A stretch of DNA of 64,000 nt from Chlorokybus atmophyticus (GCA_009103225.1 RHPI01000277.1:526222-590221), one strand, 5' to 3'. Positions 42,401 to 56,056 are shown, numbered from the stretch's first letter. The notes: generated from the letters alone by a model not told the origin. Numbers and translations: made by a program.

Positions 42401-45259
42401 CAGCTAGGTCTTAAAAACCGCCTTGACTGCGGCTTGGCCCGAACCGTCCTTGTCTTGGCTGTTGATAAACACGCTGTGGCCTGGGTGCTGACGGTGCTGC
42501 CTGTGGCTGCCCTGGTTGTGGCACAGGGGGATTGCGTCTCTATGTGGCCGGGGTCAAATCCTGGCGGCGTAGCCAGTGGCTGTTGGGGAAACCTTGGAGA
42601 ACCGGGTGTTTGTGGGCCCGCCTCCCGTGCAGCCTGTTCTTTCACATAAGTCCAGCGCACTGCATGAGCTGCCTCCATGACCAGTGTACCTTCCCATGTG
42701 GCTGTTGGGTTGTTGACCACGTCACTCCAGCGGTGATTCTGAGGCATGGGCTCGAGATACACTGCGTGTAGGAGCCGCGCTCTTATATTGTGGGTGATGG
42801 TGGGAACCCTTAGGATTCCTTCCATGTAGGCATCCCACTTGCCATTGCCCACCCCCACTTCCAGCATCGTTGTTGCTCGCGCCCGCACAGTGAGGTAAAT
42901 CTCTGGCTGTTAAATATGCTGCTCGTAAGCAGCTGCGATGCGTCTGCGTTGCCGCGCTGCTTCCACCCCTGGCAACCTCAATATGGCCTCTTGTGCTCCT
43001 TCAAAAGTGTCAGTGGTTGCCGAGGCAACCTAATCATAGGCTTGCCGTAGCGAGCGCAGGAAGGCGTCCAACCAGAACAACCTGGTGCCGAATGCGAACA
43101 GGGGAACTGCGCGGTGATTGGTGACTAGCCAAGTCACCAGTCTTGCTCGAGCTGCATTACCACCTTCCCGCATCCCCAACATTCGTCTCAGGCCGATGCT
43201 TTCTTATCGGTGCAGCATGGGTGCTTGTCGCAACAAGGCTGTGCGAAGTTGCTATTCCCCGATCGAACCTGCTACATCTCGTTGTGTCCACCCTTGCGGT
43301 GTGAGGTAGCCTCTCCCTGAATCCCGTTGATCTTTAGGCAAGTCTTCCAACAAGGCGGGTAGTAGCGGGGCGATCACCCCCGTGGTTTGTTGGGGCAGCG
43401 CCCTCGTCTGGTCACTGTCGGGCCCACCGACGAGAGGTGTCGTACTGGATGATGGGCCAGCGCTAATGGGTTGAAAAACGCCAGCGCGAGCATTGGCAAG
43501 GGCGTGTGCTCTTGCGTCGGTTGCTGCTGCTTGGTCCTGTCGCCAGGTGAACGCCTGTTCCAGCGCGGTTTAGCGCTCATAAAGTTGAACGGTATTGAGG
43601 GGCCTCAATGCTTCGTTGTCACCCAGAGGCATGTCGGCTGTATCAGCAATACGCTGCTGTACGTTGAATTATCGGTCCCAATGCGTGTCCAGTGGGCTGG
43701 GCTCAAAGGGTTCATGACGGACTGGTGCGGGTTGGCGTGGCGCCGTCTGCATGTCGTTATGCAGAGTCCAAAACAACTGTAGTGCCAACTCCAGTACAAC
43801 AGGTGTTCTGACTACGAAGACACGGTCTCACATGAGAGGCGCCGTGCCGGCGAGGATTTTATTCTCCAGTTGCCGCTGAGTCTGTTCTGGCCGCGTGTAA
43901 TATTCAGGCAGTGGGAAGACTCGGTCACTGCGTTCAACGTGTGTTGTGCGCTCCCCTCCGCGCCCAAAAGCAATGGTAGTGGGATCTGCTCCACGCATGA
44001 TGGTCTCCCAAGCACGCTCAGCTTGCTGACCTCGCGGGACAGCTTGAGTGACATCGAGGGCGGGCAATGTAGCTGCGCGTGTCGCTGCGGTGGCAGCAGG
44101 CTCGACGATGGCATTGCCGGTGGTGGCGAGAGTGCCGCTCAATGGCGCGAGGGTGGTCTCAACGCTTGCTGACATAGGTGGTCCTGCAGTTGGAGCGGGA
44201 CCGGTGCGACCTACTGCTGCAGGGTCGGTGACAGCAGTGGATGTTGCCTGCGTGCTAAGTGGTGTTGGCGCGACGGTGCTCACTGGCAGACCAATTTCGG
44301 GTGAAATTGGAGCTGTTGCTGCTGATGTTGACGGAGTCGATGGCGTAGCCGGTGTAACTGTTGCTGCGGGTGCAGCACCATTGGTGGCTTTAAGGGAGGT
44401 AGCTGCTGACGATATTGCGATTTTCCCTCAAACTCGTAGGGATGGTCGAAAACGCGACAGAGTGCTGGTATCTCTCGTGCGCTTTGGAGCCATTAGTGCC
44501 CACCAGGCCGAGTAACAGGTGCGGTAGTCCTGCTCCCTATCTTCATCTAAGCATGCCATACGCGCCATAAGGGCAGCCATATGGTCATCAGCTGGCGGGT
44601 TGGCTGGAGCCTTGGCGGCAACAGCAGCAGTGTGCGGACGTCCTTCCAGTCCCTTGCGCTGAGGAGGGCGATTCTTCCCCCTGTAGCCTTGCTCTTCCTT
44701 GCAAGCGTTGGCGTAGTTGTTGGTGTTGTTATGGCCTCCGGTGTGATTGCTGTTGTAGCCACCAGAGTTGTTGCCGTTGTGGCCTCCAGTGTTGTTGCTG
44801 TTGTAGCCACCAGGGTTGTTGCCGTTGTAGCTGTTGACGGGTCTCAACTCAGGGAACTTGAGCCAGCAGATTGACTTCAAGTGGCCTATCTTGTGACAGT
44901 ATGCGGAGACTGTTGAAGGACTAGCATGCACATGTAGTTAAGGCAAGCATAGACACAAAGAGACAGAGCTACCGCCACCAGAGCATACACAAGTCACATC
45001 ACATTCATCTATTACAAGTTGTCCGCTGGTTCTTATACCAGCCAGTTACACACACGTCTACGTTTGCAAGCACTGCGTAAGCTGTACTCAGCCTTTTGAC
45101 GCGCTCTAAGCTGTGTTGTCTTTCTTACAATCAGAGCTTTCCAACAAGCACTTACACGCCTAATATGAGTAAGTATACGCGGAGATACAAAGCAGTTAGC
45201 AAGGCTCCAGTCTGGAGTCCGTAGGCTGGTCCGACGACGCCATCTTGCTAAGTCCGGAC
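42401..45259 (-). pseudogene. Gag/linker-like decayed coding region of the minus-strand element(s)
   Basis: Several minus-strand frames look coding but have no clear family. The frame 42888-42172 has HNIRARLLHAVYLEPMPQN and TLVMEAAHAVRWTYVKEQA. The frame 44283-43828 is Ala/Thr/Pro-rich and ends AERAWETIMRGADP, VFPLPEYYTRPEQTQRQLEN. The frame 44931-44428 starts with a second CCHC-like knuckle (CHKIGHLKSIC) followed by Asn-Gly repeats of the type GGYNSNN/GGHNGNN. The stretch 44932-45259 shows no coding signal. Two capsid-like and two knuckle-like parts could mean that two related elements are merged here. All of this recurs at 50463-53321. Confidence 0.45.
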
Positions 45260-46610
45260 CTAGTGCTCATCCTTACGACCTTCTACTCCTGTGTGGAGGG
45301 TCGATGCTGATTGTATGTAGGAATGACTCTCAACAGAGACCAGAGTTGAGTACTCTTCGGTGCACTCCTTTTGGTAGTGCCCATGCCGTCCACAGCAATG
45401 ACACAGCACAGGGGCAGGCAAAGCAGTATGCGCTGACCGTTTCCCTTTGTCGCATGCTGGTGGAGCGTCCCGGCCACGTTCGCGACGAGGAGAATCGACG
45501 GTCGTGCTGGCTACAGGCCGTGAGGTGCTGCGGTTGGTGTCGAGCACTGCCTTCTTATACACCAAGCACTTATGGATGGCTTGTGCAGTCTCAAAAGCTT
45601 CCTTGAGCGTGTAGCCAAGGGGCCTGCTGTAGTTCAGGGTCAGGCGCGTCAACTCGCTCAGGCTTGCATCCAACTCATTGACATATACCACTGCAGCCGC
45701 CTCGTCACTGACGATATTGTAGTCAGTGTCCTTCAATAGCCCTTCCAGTCTGGAGTACAGGCGTAGAGGGTCCTCATTGGGCTTGTGTCGGAACCGCCTC
45801 AACTCCTCCAATTTGCTAGTGGTCTGCGGTGGGAAGGTGCGACGAAGTGCAGTATAGATCCTTGAGTGGAGAGTCAGAGATGGCAGCACCTACAATGATG
45901 GTTGGTGCGCGCAGTGCAACTGACCCGAGGGTGAAAGCACTGCCTCCCGCACGAGAGCCAGGTGTTGCCAAAGGTAGGGGTGTGCCCACCTCAATTGCTG
46001 CTGTTCGTTGTTCCTCAAAGATTGCAGCAGAACGGTCCAGGATCCGGGCCCGCCGCGCGGCCGTCTTGATCTCAATCTCTGCAGGGGTCAGGTTGGCAAT
46101 CACCAACTCAGGTTCCTCCTCCTCTGCTCTGTCGGTGGCTGCCGCTATAGACAACCCGGTGACTGCAGCGGGAGTGGCAGGTGGAAAGACGGCTGCTGGA
46201 CTGTGCCGTGACGCAGATGCTATGGTACTGGCAAGCTCGCCATAGCCATCAACTCGATGCAGTTAAGCAACAGACTTCCAGACATCATGTGCCTCATGGT
46301 CCATATACTGAGCAGCAATGTGAAAGAAATCTCATCTGACCAGTCTTTGTTCTTCAGAGCCTGCTGTCGCATCTTGGAGTGGAACTTGATGATGATTTGG
46401 TCCAGCGAGGTAGTGCCAGCACATCCGGAGAAACGCAGGGACATGGTTGAGCTAAAAGACTCCATCTCGTAGTCGTCACTGTCGGACGAGAGTGGGGAAG
46501 CTTGATGCCGAGGAGTGGACAGGAACGGAGTGAAGTCGGAGACAGAACGCGAGCCTCTGCTGCTACGATCGTTGCTCCCGTCACTGGTCCATCGTAGGTG
46601 AGGTTGGAGG
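45260..46610 (-). pseudogene. Gag of the minus-strand retroelement (frameshifted)
   Basis: Capsid-like sequence is spread over at least two frames. One part has TSLDQIIIKFHSKMRQQALK and DEISFTLLLSIWTM. After a frameshift near 45870, a 209-residue frame reads LHSRIYTALRRTFPPQTTS, KLEELRRFRHKPNEDPLRLY and DEAAAVVYVNELDASLSE, ending with a CCHC knuckle CHCCGRHGHYQKEC (about 45405-45360) typical of nucleocapsid. Gag would form the particle and bind element RNA; the frame breaks make this copy inactive. An identical copy lies at 53322-54672. Confidence 0.7.
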
Positions 46611-46880
46611 TTGGGCTTCAGCTGCTGAGGTCACCTTCGTATGGGAGAGAACGGGGTGGGCCTGCTCATACAGCTAGTCCAAAGGTGAAAGTGTATGCAG
46701 GGTAGAGTGTTTGTGCTTTATCGCCTGTCTCAATGCCGCTACCACTCACCACTAGTGCTTGTGTGCGCACTATGTAATGATAGTGATAACGAACCGCACA
46801 GGGATGTGTCCCCAGATACAGACTGCACTATCTGATTCAAAATGCAACGCACTCACTTGAGCAAAGAGGGTGACACTGTG

Positions 46881-47567
46881 AGTCAACAAGCCACTACTAT
46901 AGGTAGTGCTGTTTACACAGTTCTTTGCATGAGCGGAAAATGTGTTACACTATTAAGTGAGGTGAATGAGTAAGCAACACGTGGATACTATGCCCTGATT
47001 GATGCCAACAAACACGTTGCAACCATGCACACCAAGCTCACAGCGATTACAAGCACGATGCACACACAAGCATGCACAGGCTCTCACACAATGAGGGGTT
47101 TTTTAGTAACCGGGATGGCGTGTTCGCAGTTCAAGTTGTTGCACAAGCTCTTAGCTTTCTCACTCATAATGTCACCAGCTGATCCGGTGAACACTGTGAC
47201 TACTTATACAAGTCAAATTATGACTGTTCAAAACATAAGTTAACGTTCATATCGAGGCTATTTCCACAGCGATTGTCACTCGATATAGAACACAACTTAT
47301 AACTGAACTCACAACTTAAGCTAACGGTCATATCGAGGCTATTTCCACAGCAATTGTCACTCGATATAGAACACAACTTATAACTCAACTCACAACTGAA
47401 CAGCTACGCGCGGTGCCTAGGTAGGCTATGGTCGTGAGCTACTCTTGGGTCATGACCTAGCTACTGGACAGTGACGCGCGCGCGCTGGTATGCTGGTAGG
47501 CCGGGCGATGGTTTTGATGTAGCCATGCTTGATAAAGGCTGGTATGCGTGGGCAGTAGGCATGACAG
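46881..47567. repeat. Right copy of the ~0.6-kb dispersed repeat, with internal tandem duplication
   Basis: Homologous to 29491-30101. A unit of about 85 bp (TTAACGTTCATATCGAGGCT through ACTCGATATAGAACACAAC) occurs twice, at about 47240-47318 and 47322-47395, where the left copy has it once. It lies just outside the 5' side of the minus-strand gag, so it may be the 5' terminal region of that element. A duplicate is at 54943-55629. Confidence 0.65.
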
Positions 47568-47957
47568 AGGGGATGGCAATAACTTGCAGCAAAGAGGCGA
47601 GTGAGTATAAAGTTACCATATAGATTGAGTGTATTACAGTGTATAATGGTATTGTACAAGGAGGATGCATAACTTATAGGTTAATAAGCTAAAGCTCAGA
47701 AGCTAATTAACAAATATGCCATAATAGCAGGCAAACTCTACAACAAGGCAAGGGCGTAGCTCACCATAGTTCACTAAATCCTCATATGTGCACAAATTGT
47801 ATACATTACGGTCATACCATGTAGTCACACAGCTCAGATATACCATAGTTCGCGTGCCACCTGCAGCAATGCTGCTAAGGGATGGCTTATGCAAGGAGGG
47901 AACGAGAAAGGGGTCAAATTGTAGTGGGAGGGGCGTACCTAACGTAATATGCAAATG

Positions 47958-47994
<37 letters not shown>

Positions 47995-48120
47995 GTGTGT
48001 ATACTGGGTAGGCAGCTACGTATGTACATATATATATATATATCATGTACATATACCATGTTAAATGTAATATGTGTATATATAATGCTTTATAAGATAA
48101 TTGATATGTATTATACATAT

Positions 48121-48162
<42 letters not shown>

Positions 48163-49994
48163 ACATATATAACATATATATATATCAACGATCCACTATG
48201 ACGGTGTTTGAATTTGCATACATGTGTTGACACGTCACACATATTAGTAATAATAGTCATTGTTGGCAAGTATATGCTGACATTAACAACCAAATAATTA
48301 ATATCACCTTGTAACATGAATATTATAAAGGGACATTTTGTGTCAGCTTAAAATGGCAAATCGGAAAGGCTTCTTCTCATGTGGCAATATGTACTTGATT
48401 ATGCCACACTGGTTTCCAATGTAATTATTGAATCGCAAGCAGTAAACATGCCTCCCTTTTTGGTTACCTGCCACAATAATTATGCATCTGATGCTCCTTA
48501 AAAAGACAATGTAATAAATAAAGTCTTATTTATGTTAAATGTTACGTGTCGTGCAAGCAGGCCTCGACTGCGGGGTGTGTCTCGTAGTGGGGTTGCGTAC
48601 GCGAATGTGTACAAGTGTTAAGAATGAGTAAAGTTACTGGACAGCTTGCAAGAGGTCAAGCCAATGACACCGAAGCTGTGGTGTAGCAGCGAGTACGGGG
48701 GGCAGTGGGGAGGAAGAACAATTGTGTGGTACCCTTAGCTTGATCGGGGTGGTAGTCAACAAGCTCTTGGACAAGGATGCTTGGGAAATGCACACAGCTT
48801 GTCACGCAGTGTATATGTGCATAAGATGTAATAGCTAAGTAAGACGTGATTACAAACTGCAAGCACCGTGTGCGCAAAAGTGAGCAAGCACAGTCACAAT
48901 CGAATCGTGAGTGAGGTGCGTGCAAGCATTGCGACAGTGCAAGAGTGATGCAATGTGCAGGTAGCAGATGTGATGGCCACTAGCATGAGAGCAAGAGTGT
49001 ACAGGTGTACGGGCAAGGCAGGTCCGGCAAGAACACTGTTTGTCAGGGTAATTGGTATGCTTAACAACACACAAACAGCGGTCGCTGAACTCACGGTACT
49101 ACGAGGATCTGCTTCGCTGAGCCTCGGATGCTGATCGGCTCCAAGGTGGGCCAACTGGTCAGTCTCGGGCAGTGCCACCGCCGCTTCCGCTTCAGTCCGT
49201 CTACTTGCAACTCAATGCCGACGCTTCCGGCGGGAGTTGCCTAAGTCTGATGTCAACGAGGCCCGCCGCCATAGGGACTGCGTGCCTATTAGTGGAGGCC
49301 GGTGCTGGCAGTCGGCTGTCACGCGGCCCGCCGACATAAAGGGGCCGCGCCTTGATTGGCGGGGCTGAGGCCTACCGGTTGAATCGCGGCCGGCTGATTT
49401 AGATGTTAGTGAACCAACCCTGATGCGTGGTAGGCTGCAACAGGGAAATGCGTGTCGAGGGTTATCACTGTGACAGTGATCACTGAGCCTGCACATCTCA
49501 ACCAGTATGTTATGTTATTTGCATTGATTTTGCAATGGCTCGGCAACATTTGCAATGATTGGGTCAAGAGCCACGTATTATAACATGTATAAAATGATGA
49601 TTAACTGCATTTCAATTGCAAACGCGTTATGCAACATCCTGTATCCTATTCCTTTAATTTAATAAATCTGCAACACCAAGTTGCAATTTGGCTGTGCATT
49701 GAGTTGAGACAACTTTGGCTGTGGAATCGGAGCTACTTTTGCGAGCAATTGCAAACAAGCAATGCTTCACACATGGGCCATGTGACATGTCGCCAATCAC
49801 CGAGGCCCAAAATGTCACTCATTTCAAGTGGCGTAGCGGATGTTCATTCTCTCAACCAAACCGCCTTACATCGAGGGGTCCTGCAACAGTCACGTGAGCA
49901 ACTACCAGGCCAAATGCCCCCAGCGGCGGCGGGGTTGACGTCGTCATTGCCGTCGTTGTCGGTGATAACCTCACTTGTGTCTTCCTCAGACAAC
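47568..49994. other. Non-coding stretch with TA and CA microsatellites upstream of the DNAAF1 copy
   Basis: No gene was recognised. (TA)n tracts occur at about 47957-47995, 48027-48042 and 48145-48185, and a (CA)n tract at about 48120-48143. Around 49460 lies a perfect short palindrome ATCACTGTGACAGTGAT. From about 49500 the sequence is the presumed promoter and 5' leader of DNAAF1. The whole stretch recurs at 55630-58056. Confidence 0.5.
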
Positions 49995-50077
49995 ATGGCC
50001 GGGGTGCGGGCCAGAGAAAGAGGAGGCGGTGAAGGAGGAGGAGGAGGAGGAGGAGGAGGAGGAGGAGGAGGAGGAGG
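49995..50077 (+). pseudogene. Truncated copy of DNAAF1 exon 1 start
   Basis: Identical to 58057-58139: ATGGCCGGGGTGCGG and the GGA repeat encoding polyGly. It stops at the N before any conserved DNAAF1 residue. It is most likely an assembly product and not a real second gene. Confidence 0.85.
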
Positions 50078-50078
50078 N
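50078..50078. other. Single N joining the two duplicate copies
   Basis: The only isolated N in the window. It falls exactly where the GGA tract of copy 1 would continue and where copy 2 begins in mid-gene (ACACACTTTTGACC). Confidence 0.98.
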
Positions 50079-53000
50079 ACACACTTTTGACCTCGGTGCT
50101 GTGGGACGAGTCCACTCCTGTCAAGCGAATGCAAAGGGCTTGCTTGGTGATGCCAAGCACCTTGTCACGGCTGCCGGTTGCGGTGTCGAGCACGTATGGG
50201 CACGGCATCAGCTTAGCGCTGGTGATGCCAAGGTCACGTCGTGCAAGGTAACGTCCAATGATGACAGGCTGGGCTCCGGATTCCAGCATCACCCGCTTGG
50301 GTGCTCGTCCATTGATAGTGACATGCTTGCCTTGATTGGCGATCATAACTGCGTTGGCGTGGATGCGCAGCCGCTTGAATCGTCGATAGCGTGTGCGTGG
50401 GGTGACTGCTGCTGCAGTCTCCTCCGGTGGTGTCGAGCGCAGTGCGGCAAGCACCCCTCAACCAGCTAGGTCTTAAAAACCGCCTTGACTGCGGCTTGGC
50501 CCGAACCGTCCTTGTCTTGGCTGTTGATAAACACGCTGTGGCCTGGGTGCTGACGGTGCTGCCTGTGGCTGCCCTGGTTGTGGCACAGGGGGATTGCGTC
50601 TCTATGTGGCCGGGGTCAAATCCTGGCGGCGTAGCCAGTGGCTGTTGGGGAAACCTTGGAGAACCGGGTGTTTGTGGGCCCGCCTCCCGTGCAGCCTGTT
50701 CTTTCACATAAGTCCAGCGCACTGCATGAGCTGCCTCCATGACCAGTGTACCTTCCCATGTGGCTGTTGGGTTGTTGACCACGTCACTCCAGCGGTGATT
50801 CTGAGGCATGGGCTCGAGATACACTGCGTGTAGGAGCCGCGCTCTTATATTGTGGGTGATGGTGGGAACCCTTAGGATTCCTTCCATGTAGGCATCCCAC
50901 TTGCCATTGCCCACCCCCACTTCCAGCATCGTTGTTGCTCGCGCCCGCACAGTGAGGTAAATCTCTGGCTGTTAAATATGCTGCTCGTAAGCAGCTGCGA
51001 TGCGTCTGCGTTGCCGCGCTGCTTCCACCCCTGGCAACCTCAATATGGCCTCTTGTGCTCCTTCAAAAGTGTCAGTGGTTGCCGAGGCAACCTAATCATA
51101 GGCTTGCCGTAGCGAGCGCAGGAAGGCGTCCAACCAGAACAACCTGGTGCCGAATGCGAACAGGGGAACTGCGCGGTGATTGGTGACTAGCCAAGTCACC
51201 AGTCTTGCTCGAGCTGCATTACCACCTTCCCGCATCCCCAACATTCGTCTCAGGCCGATGCTTTCTTATCGGTGCAGCATGGGTGCTTGTCGCAACAAGG
51301 CTGTGCGAAGTTGCTATTCCCCGATCGAACCTGCTACATCTCGTTGTGTCCACCCTTGCGGTGTGAGGTAGCCTCTCCCTGAATCCCGTTGATCTTTAGG
51401 CAAGTCTTCCAACAAGGCGGGTAGTAGCGGGGCGATCACCCCCGTGGTTTGTTGGGGCAGCGCCCTCGTCTGGTCACTGTCGGGCCCACCGACGAGAGGT
51501 GTCGTACTGGATGATGGGCCAGCGCTAATGGGTTGAAAAACGCCAGCGCGAGCATTGGCAAGGGCGTGTGCTCTTGCGTCGGTTGCTGCTGCTTGGTCCT
51601 GTCGCCAGGTGAACGCCTGTTCCAGCGCGGTTTAGCGCTCATAAAGTTGAACGGTATTGAGGGGCCTCAATGCTTCGTTGTCACCCAGAGGCATGTCGGC
51701 TGTATCAGCAATACGCTGCTGTACGTTGAATTATCGGTCCCAATGCGTGTCCAGTGGGCTGGGCTCAAAGGGTTCATGACGGACTGGTGCGGGTTGGCGT
51801 GGCGCCGTCTGCATGTCGTTATGCAGAGTCCAAAACAACTGTAGTGCCAACTCCAGTACAACAGGTGTTCTGACTACGAAGACACGGTCTCACATGAGAG
51901 GCGCCGTGCCGGCGAGGATTTTATTCTCCAGTTGCCGCTGAGTCTGTTCTGGCCGCGTGTAATATTCAGGCAGTGGGAAGACTCGGTCACTGCGTTCAAC
52001 GTGTGTTGTGCGCTCCCCTCCGCGCCCAAAAGCAATGGTAGTGGGATCTGCTCCACGCATGATGGTCTCCCAAGCACGCTCAGCTTGCTGACCTCGCGGG
52101 ACAGCTTGAGTGACATCGAGGGCGGGCAATGTAGCTGCGCGTGTCGCTGCGGTGGCAGCAGGCTCGACGATGGCATTGCCGGTGGTGGCGAGAGTGCCGC
52201 TCAATGGCGCGAGGGTGGTCTCAACGCTTGCTGACATAGGTGGTCCTGCAGTTGGAGCGGGACCGGTGCGACCTACTGCTGCAGGGTCGGTGACAGCAGT
52301 GGATGTTGCCTGCGTGCTAAGTGGTGTTGGCGCGACGGTGCTCACTGGCAGACCAATTTCGGGTGAAATTGGAGCTGTTGCTGCTGATGTTGACGGAGTC
52401 GATGGCGTAGCCGGTGTAACTGTTGCTGCGGGTGCAGCACCATTGGTGGCTTTAAGGGAGGTAGCTGCTGACGATATTGCGATTTTCCCTCAAACTCGTA
52501 GGGATGGTCGAAAACGCGACAGAGTGCTGGTATCTCTCGTGCGCTTTGGAGCCATTAGTGCCCACCAGGCCGAGTAACAGGTGCGGTAGTCCTGCTCCCT
52601 ATCTTCATCTAAGCATGCCATACGCGCCATAAGGGCAGCCATATGGTCATCAGCTGGCGGGTTGGCTGGAGCCTTGGCGGCAACAGCAGCAGTGTGCGGA
52701 CGTCCTTCCAGTCCCTTGCGCTGAGGAGGGCGATTCTTCCCCCTGTAGCCTTGCTCTTCCTTGCAAGCGTTGGCGTAGTTGTTGGTGTTGTTATGGCCTC
52801 CGGTGTGATTGCTGTTGTAGCCACCAGAGTTGTTGCCGTTGTGGCCTCCAGTGTTGTTGCTGTTGTAGCCACCAGGGTTGTTGCCGTTGTAGCTGTTGAC
52901 GGGTCTCAACTCAGGGAACTTGAGCCAGCAGATTGACTTCAAGTGGCCTATCTTGTGACAGTATGCGGAGACTGTTGAAGGACTAGCATGCACATGTAGT

Positions 53001-56000
53001 TAAGGCAAGCATAGACACAAAGAGACAGAGCTACCGCCACCAGAGCATACACAAGTCACATCACATTCATCTATTACAAGTTGTCCGCTGGTTCTTATAC
53101 CAGCCAGTTACACACACGTCTACGTTTGCAAGCACTGCGTAAGCTGTACTCAGCCTTTTGACGCGCTCTAAGCTGTGTTGTCTTTCTTACAATCAGAGCT
53201 TTCCAACAAGCACTTACACGCCTAATATGAGTAAGTATACGCGGAGATACAAAGCAGTTAGCAAGGCTCCAGTCTGGAGTCCGTAGGCTGGTCCGACGAC
53301 GCCATCTTGCTAAGTCCGGACCTAGTGCTCATCCTTACGACCTTCTACTCCTGTGTGGAGGGTCGATGCTGATTGTATGTAGGAATGACTCTCAACAGAG
53401 ACCAGAGTTGAGTACTCTTCGGTGCACTCCTTTTGGTAGTGCCCATGCCGTCCACAGCAATGACACAGCACAGGGGCAGGCAAAGCAGTATGCGCTGACC
53501 GTTTCCCTTTGTCGCATGCTGGTGGAGCGTCCCGGCCACGTTCGCGACGAGGAGAATCGACGGTCGTGCTGGCTACAGGCCGTGAGGTGCTGCGGTTGGT
53601 GTCGAGCACTGCCTTCTTATACACCAAGCACTTATGGATGGCTTGTGCAGTCTCAAAAGCTTCCTTGAGCGTGTAGCCAAGGGGCCTGCTGTAGTTCAGG
53701 GTCAGGCGCGTCAACTCGCTCAGGCTTGCATCCAACTCATTGACATATACCACTGCAGCCGCCTCGTCACTGACGATATTGTAGTCAGTGTCCTTCAATA
53801 GCCCTTCCAGTCTGGAGTACAGGCGTAGAGGGTCCTCATTGGGCTTGTGTCGGAACCGCCTCAACTCCTCCAATTTGCTAGTGGTCTGCGGTGGGAAGGT
53901 GCGACGAAGTGCAGTATAGATCCTTGAGTGGAGAGTCAGAGATGGCAGCACCTACAATGATGGTTGGTGCGCGCAGTGCAACTGACCCGAGGGTGAAAGC
54001 ACTGCCTCCCGCACGAGAGCCAGGTGTTGCCAAAGGTAGGGGTGTGCCCACCTCAATTGCTGCTGTTCGTTGTTCCTCAAAGATTGCAGCAGAACGGTCC
54101 AGGATCCGGGCCCGCCGCGCGGCCGTCTTGATCTCAATCTCTGCAGGGGTCAGGTTGGCAATCACCAACTCAGGTTCCTCCTCCTCTGCTCTGTCGGTGG
54201 CTGCCGCTATAGACAACCCGGTGACTGCAGCGGGAGTGGCAGGTGGAAAGACGGCTGCTGGACTGTGCCGTGACGCAGATGCTATGGTACTGGCAAGCTC
54301 GCCATAGCCATCAACTCGATGCAGTTAAGCAACAGACTTCCAGACATCATGTGCCTCATGGTCCATATACTGAGCAGCAATGTGAAAGAAATCTCATCTG
54401 ACCAGTCTTTGTTCTTCAGAGCCTGCTGTCGCATCTTGGAGTGGAACTTGATGATGATTTGGTCCAGCGAGGTAGTGCCAGCACATCCGGAGAAACGCAG
54501 GGACATGGTTGAGCTAAAAGACTCCATCTCGTAGTCGTCACTGTCGGACGAGAGTGGGGAAGCTTGATGCCGAGGAGTGGACAGGAACGGAGTGAAGTCG
54601 GAGACAGAACGCGAGCCTCTGCTGCTACGATCGTTGCTCCCGTCACTGGTCCATCGTAGGTGAGGTTGGAGGTTGGGCTTCAGCTGCTGAGGTCACCTTC
54701 GTATGGGAGAGAACGGGGTGGGCCTGCTCATACAGCTAGTCCAAAGGTGAAAGTGTATGCAGGGTAGAGTGTTTGTGCTTTATCGCCTGTCTCAATGCCG
54801 CTACCACTCACCACTAGTGCTTGTGTGCGCACTATGTAATGATAGTGATAACGAACCGCACAGGGATGTGTCCCCAGATACAGACTGCACTATCTGATTC
54901 AAAATGCAACGCACTCACTTGAGCAAAGAGGGTGACACTGTGAGTCAACAAGCCACTACTATAGGTAGTGCTGTTTACACAGTTCTTTGCATGAGCGGAA
55001 AATGTGTTACACTATTAAGTGAGGTGAATGAGTAAGCAACACGTGGATACTATGCCCTGATTGATGCCAACAAACACGTTGCAACCATGCACACCAAGCT
55101 CACAGCGATTACAAGCACGATGCACACACAAGCATGCACAGGCTCTCACACAATGAGGGGTTTTTTAGTAACCGGGATGGCGTGTTCGCAGTTCAAGTTG
55201 TTGCACAAGCTCTTAGCTTTCTCACTCATAATGTCACCAGCTGATCCGGTGAACACTGTGACTACTTATACAAGTCAAATTATGACTGTTCAAAACATAA
55301 GTTAACGTTCATATCGAGGCTATTTCCACAGCGATTGTCACTCGATATAGAACACAACTTATAACTGAACTCACAACTTAAGCTAACGGTCATATCGAGG
55401 CTATTTCCACAGCAATTGTCACTCGATATAGAACACAACTTATAACTCAACTCACAACTGAACAGCTACGCGCGGTGCCTAGGTAGGCTATGGTCGTGAG
55501 CTACTCTTGGGTCATGACCTAGCTACTGGACAGTGACGCGCGCGCGCTGGTATGCTGGTAGGCCGGGCGATGGTTTTGATGTAGCCATGCTTGATAAAGG
55601 CTGGTATGCGTGGGCAGTAGGCATGACAGAGGGGATGGCAATAACTTGCAGCAAAGAGGCGAGTGAGTATAAAGTTACCATATAGATTGAGTGTATTACA
55701 GTGTATAATGGTATTGTACAAGGAGGATGCATAACTTATAGGTTAATAAGCTAAAGCTCAGAAGCTAATTAACAAATATGCCATAATAGCAGGCAAACTC
55801 TACAACAAGGCAAGGGCGTAGCTCACCATAGTTCACTAAATCCTCATATGTGCACAAATTGTATACATTACGGTCATACCATGTAGTCACACAGCTCAGA
55901 TATACCATAGTTCGCGTGCCACCTGCAGCAATGCTGCTAAGGGATGGCTTATGCAAGGAGGGAACGAGAAAGGGGTCAAATTGTAGTGGGAGGGGCGTAC

Positions 56001-56019
56001 CTAACGTAATATGCAAATG

Positions 56020-56056
<37 letters not shown>

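Larger units (their letters stand above)
30103..47567 (-). mobile_element. Degenerate Ty3/gypsy-type element encoding a DNA methyltransferase and a PHD finger (interrupted)
   Basis: Minus-strand order from right to left: gag with a CCHC knuckle (46610-45260), further gag-like or linker sequence (44931-42900), retropepsin-like protease (about 42400-41900), C5-cytosine methyltransferase (about 41520-40600), reverse transcriptase (40270-39729, then 31107-31043), integrase tail (about 31040-30600) and a PHD finger (30552-30415). The RT is split by the chromovirus at 31113-39723; removing it and one copy of its 5-bp target duplication restores HLQHIEEVLERL. Frameshifts and stops occur in gag, protease, methyltransferase, RT and integrase tail, and RNase H plus the integrase core are deleted. 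The element is therefore dead. The outer ends are uncertain: the left LTR is plausible, and the right end is placed at the repeat it shares with the left flank. More than one old element could be merged on the right. Confidence 0.7.
42017..50077. repeat. First copy of an exact 8,061-bp duplication
   Basis: Corresponds to 50079-58139 at a constant offset of 8,062 bases. Every reading frame and microsatellite compared has the same length and content in both copies. It starts inside the protease region of the minus-strand element and ends within the GGA microsatellite of DNAAF1 exon 1. Confidence 0.95.

Noticed and set aside
44048-44515. 155-residue plus-strand Ala/Val-rich frame, repeated at 52110
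   Set aside because: Antisense of the minus-strand Ala/Thr-rich retroelement frame; no start context or family.
47788-48201. Frames rich in YIYIYI and THTHTH, also at 55850
   Set aside because: These are translations of TA and CA microsatellites.
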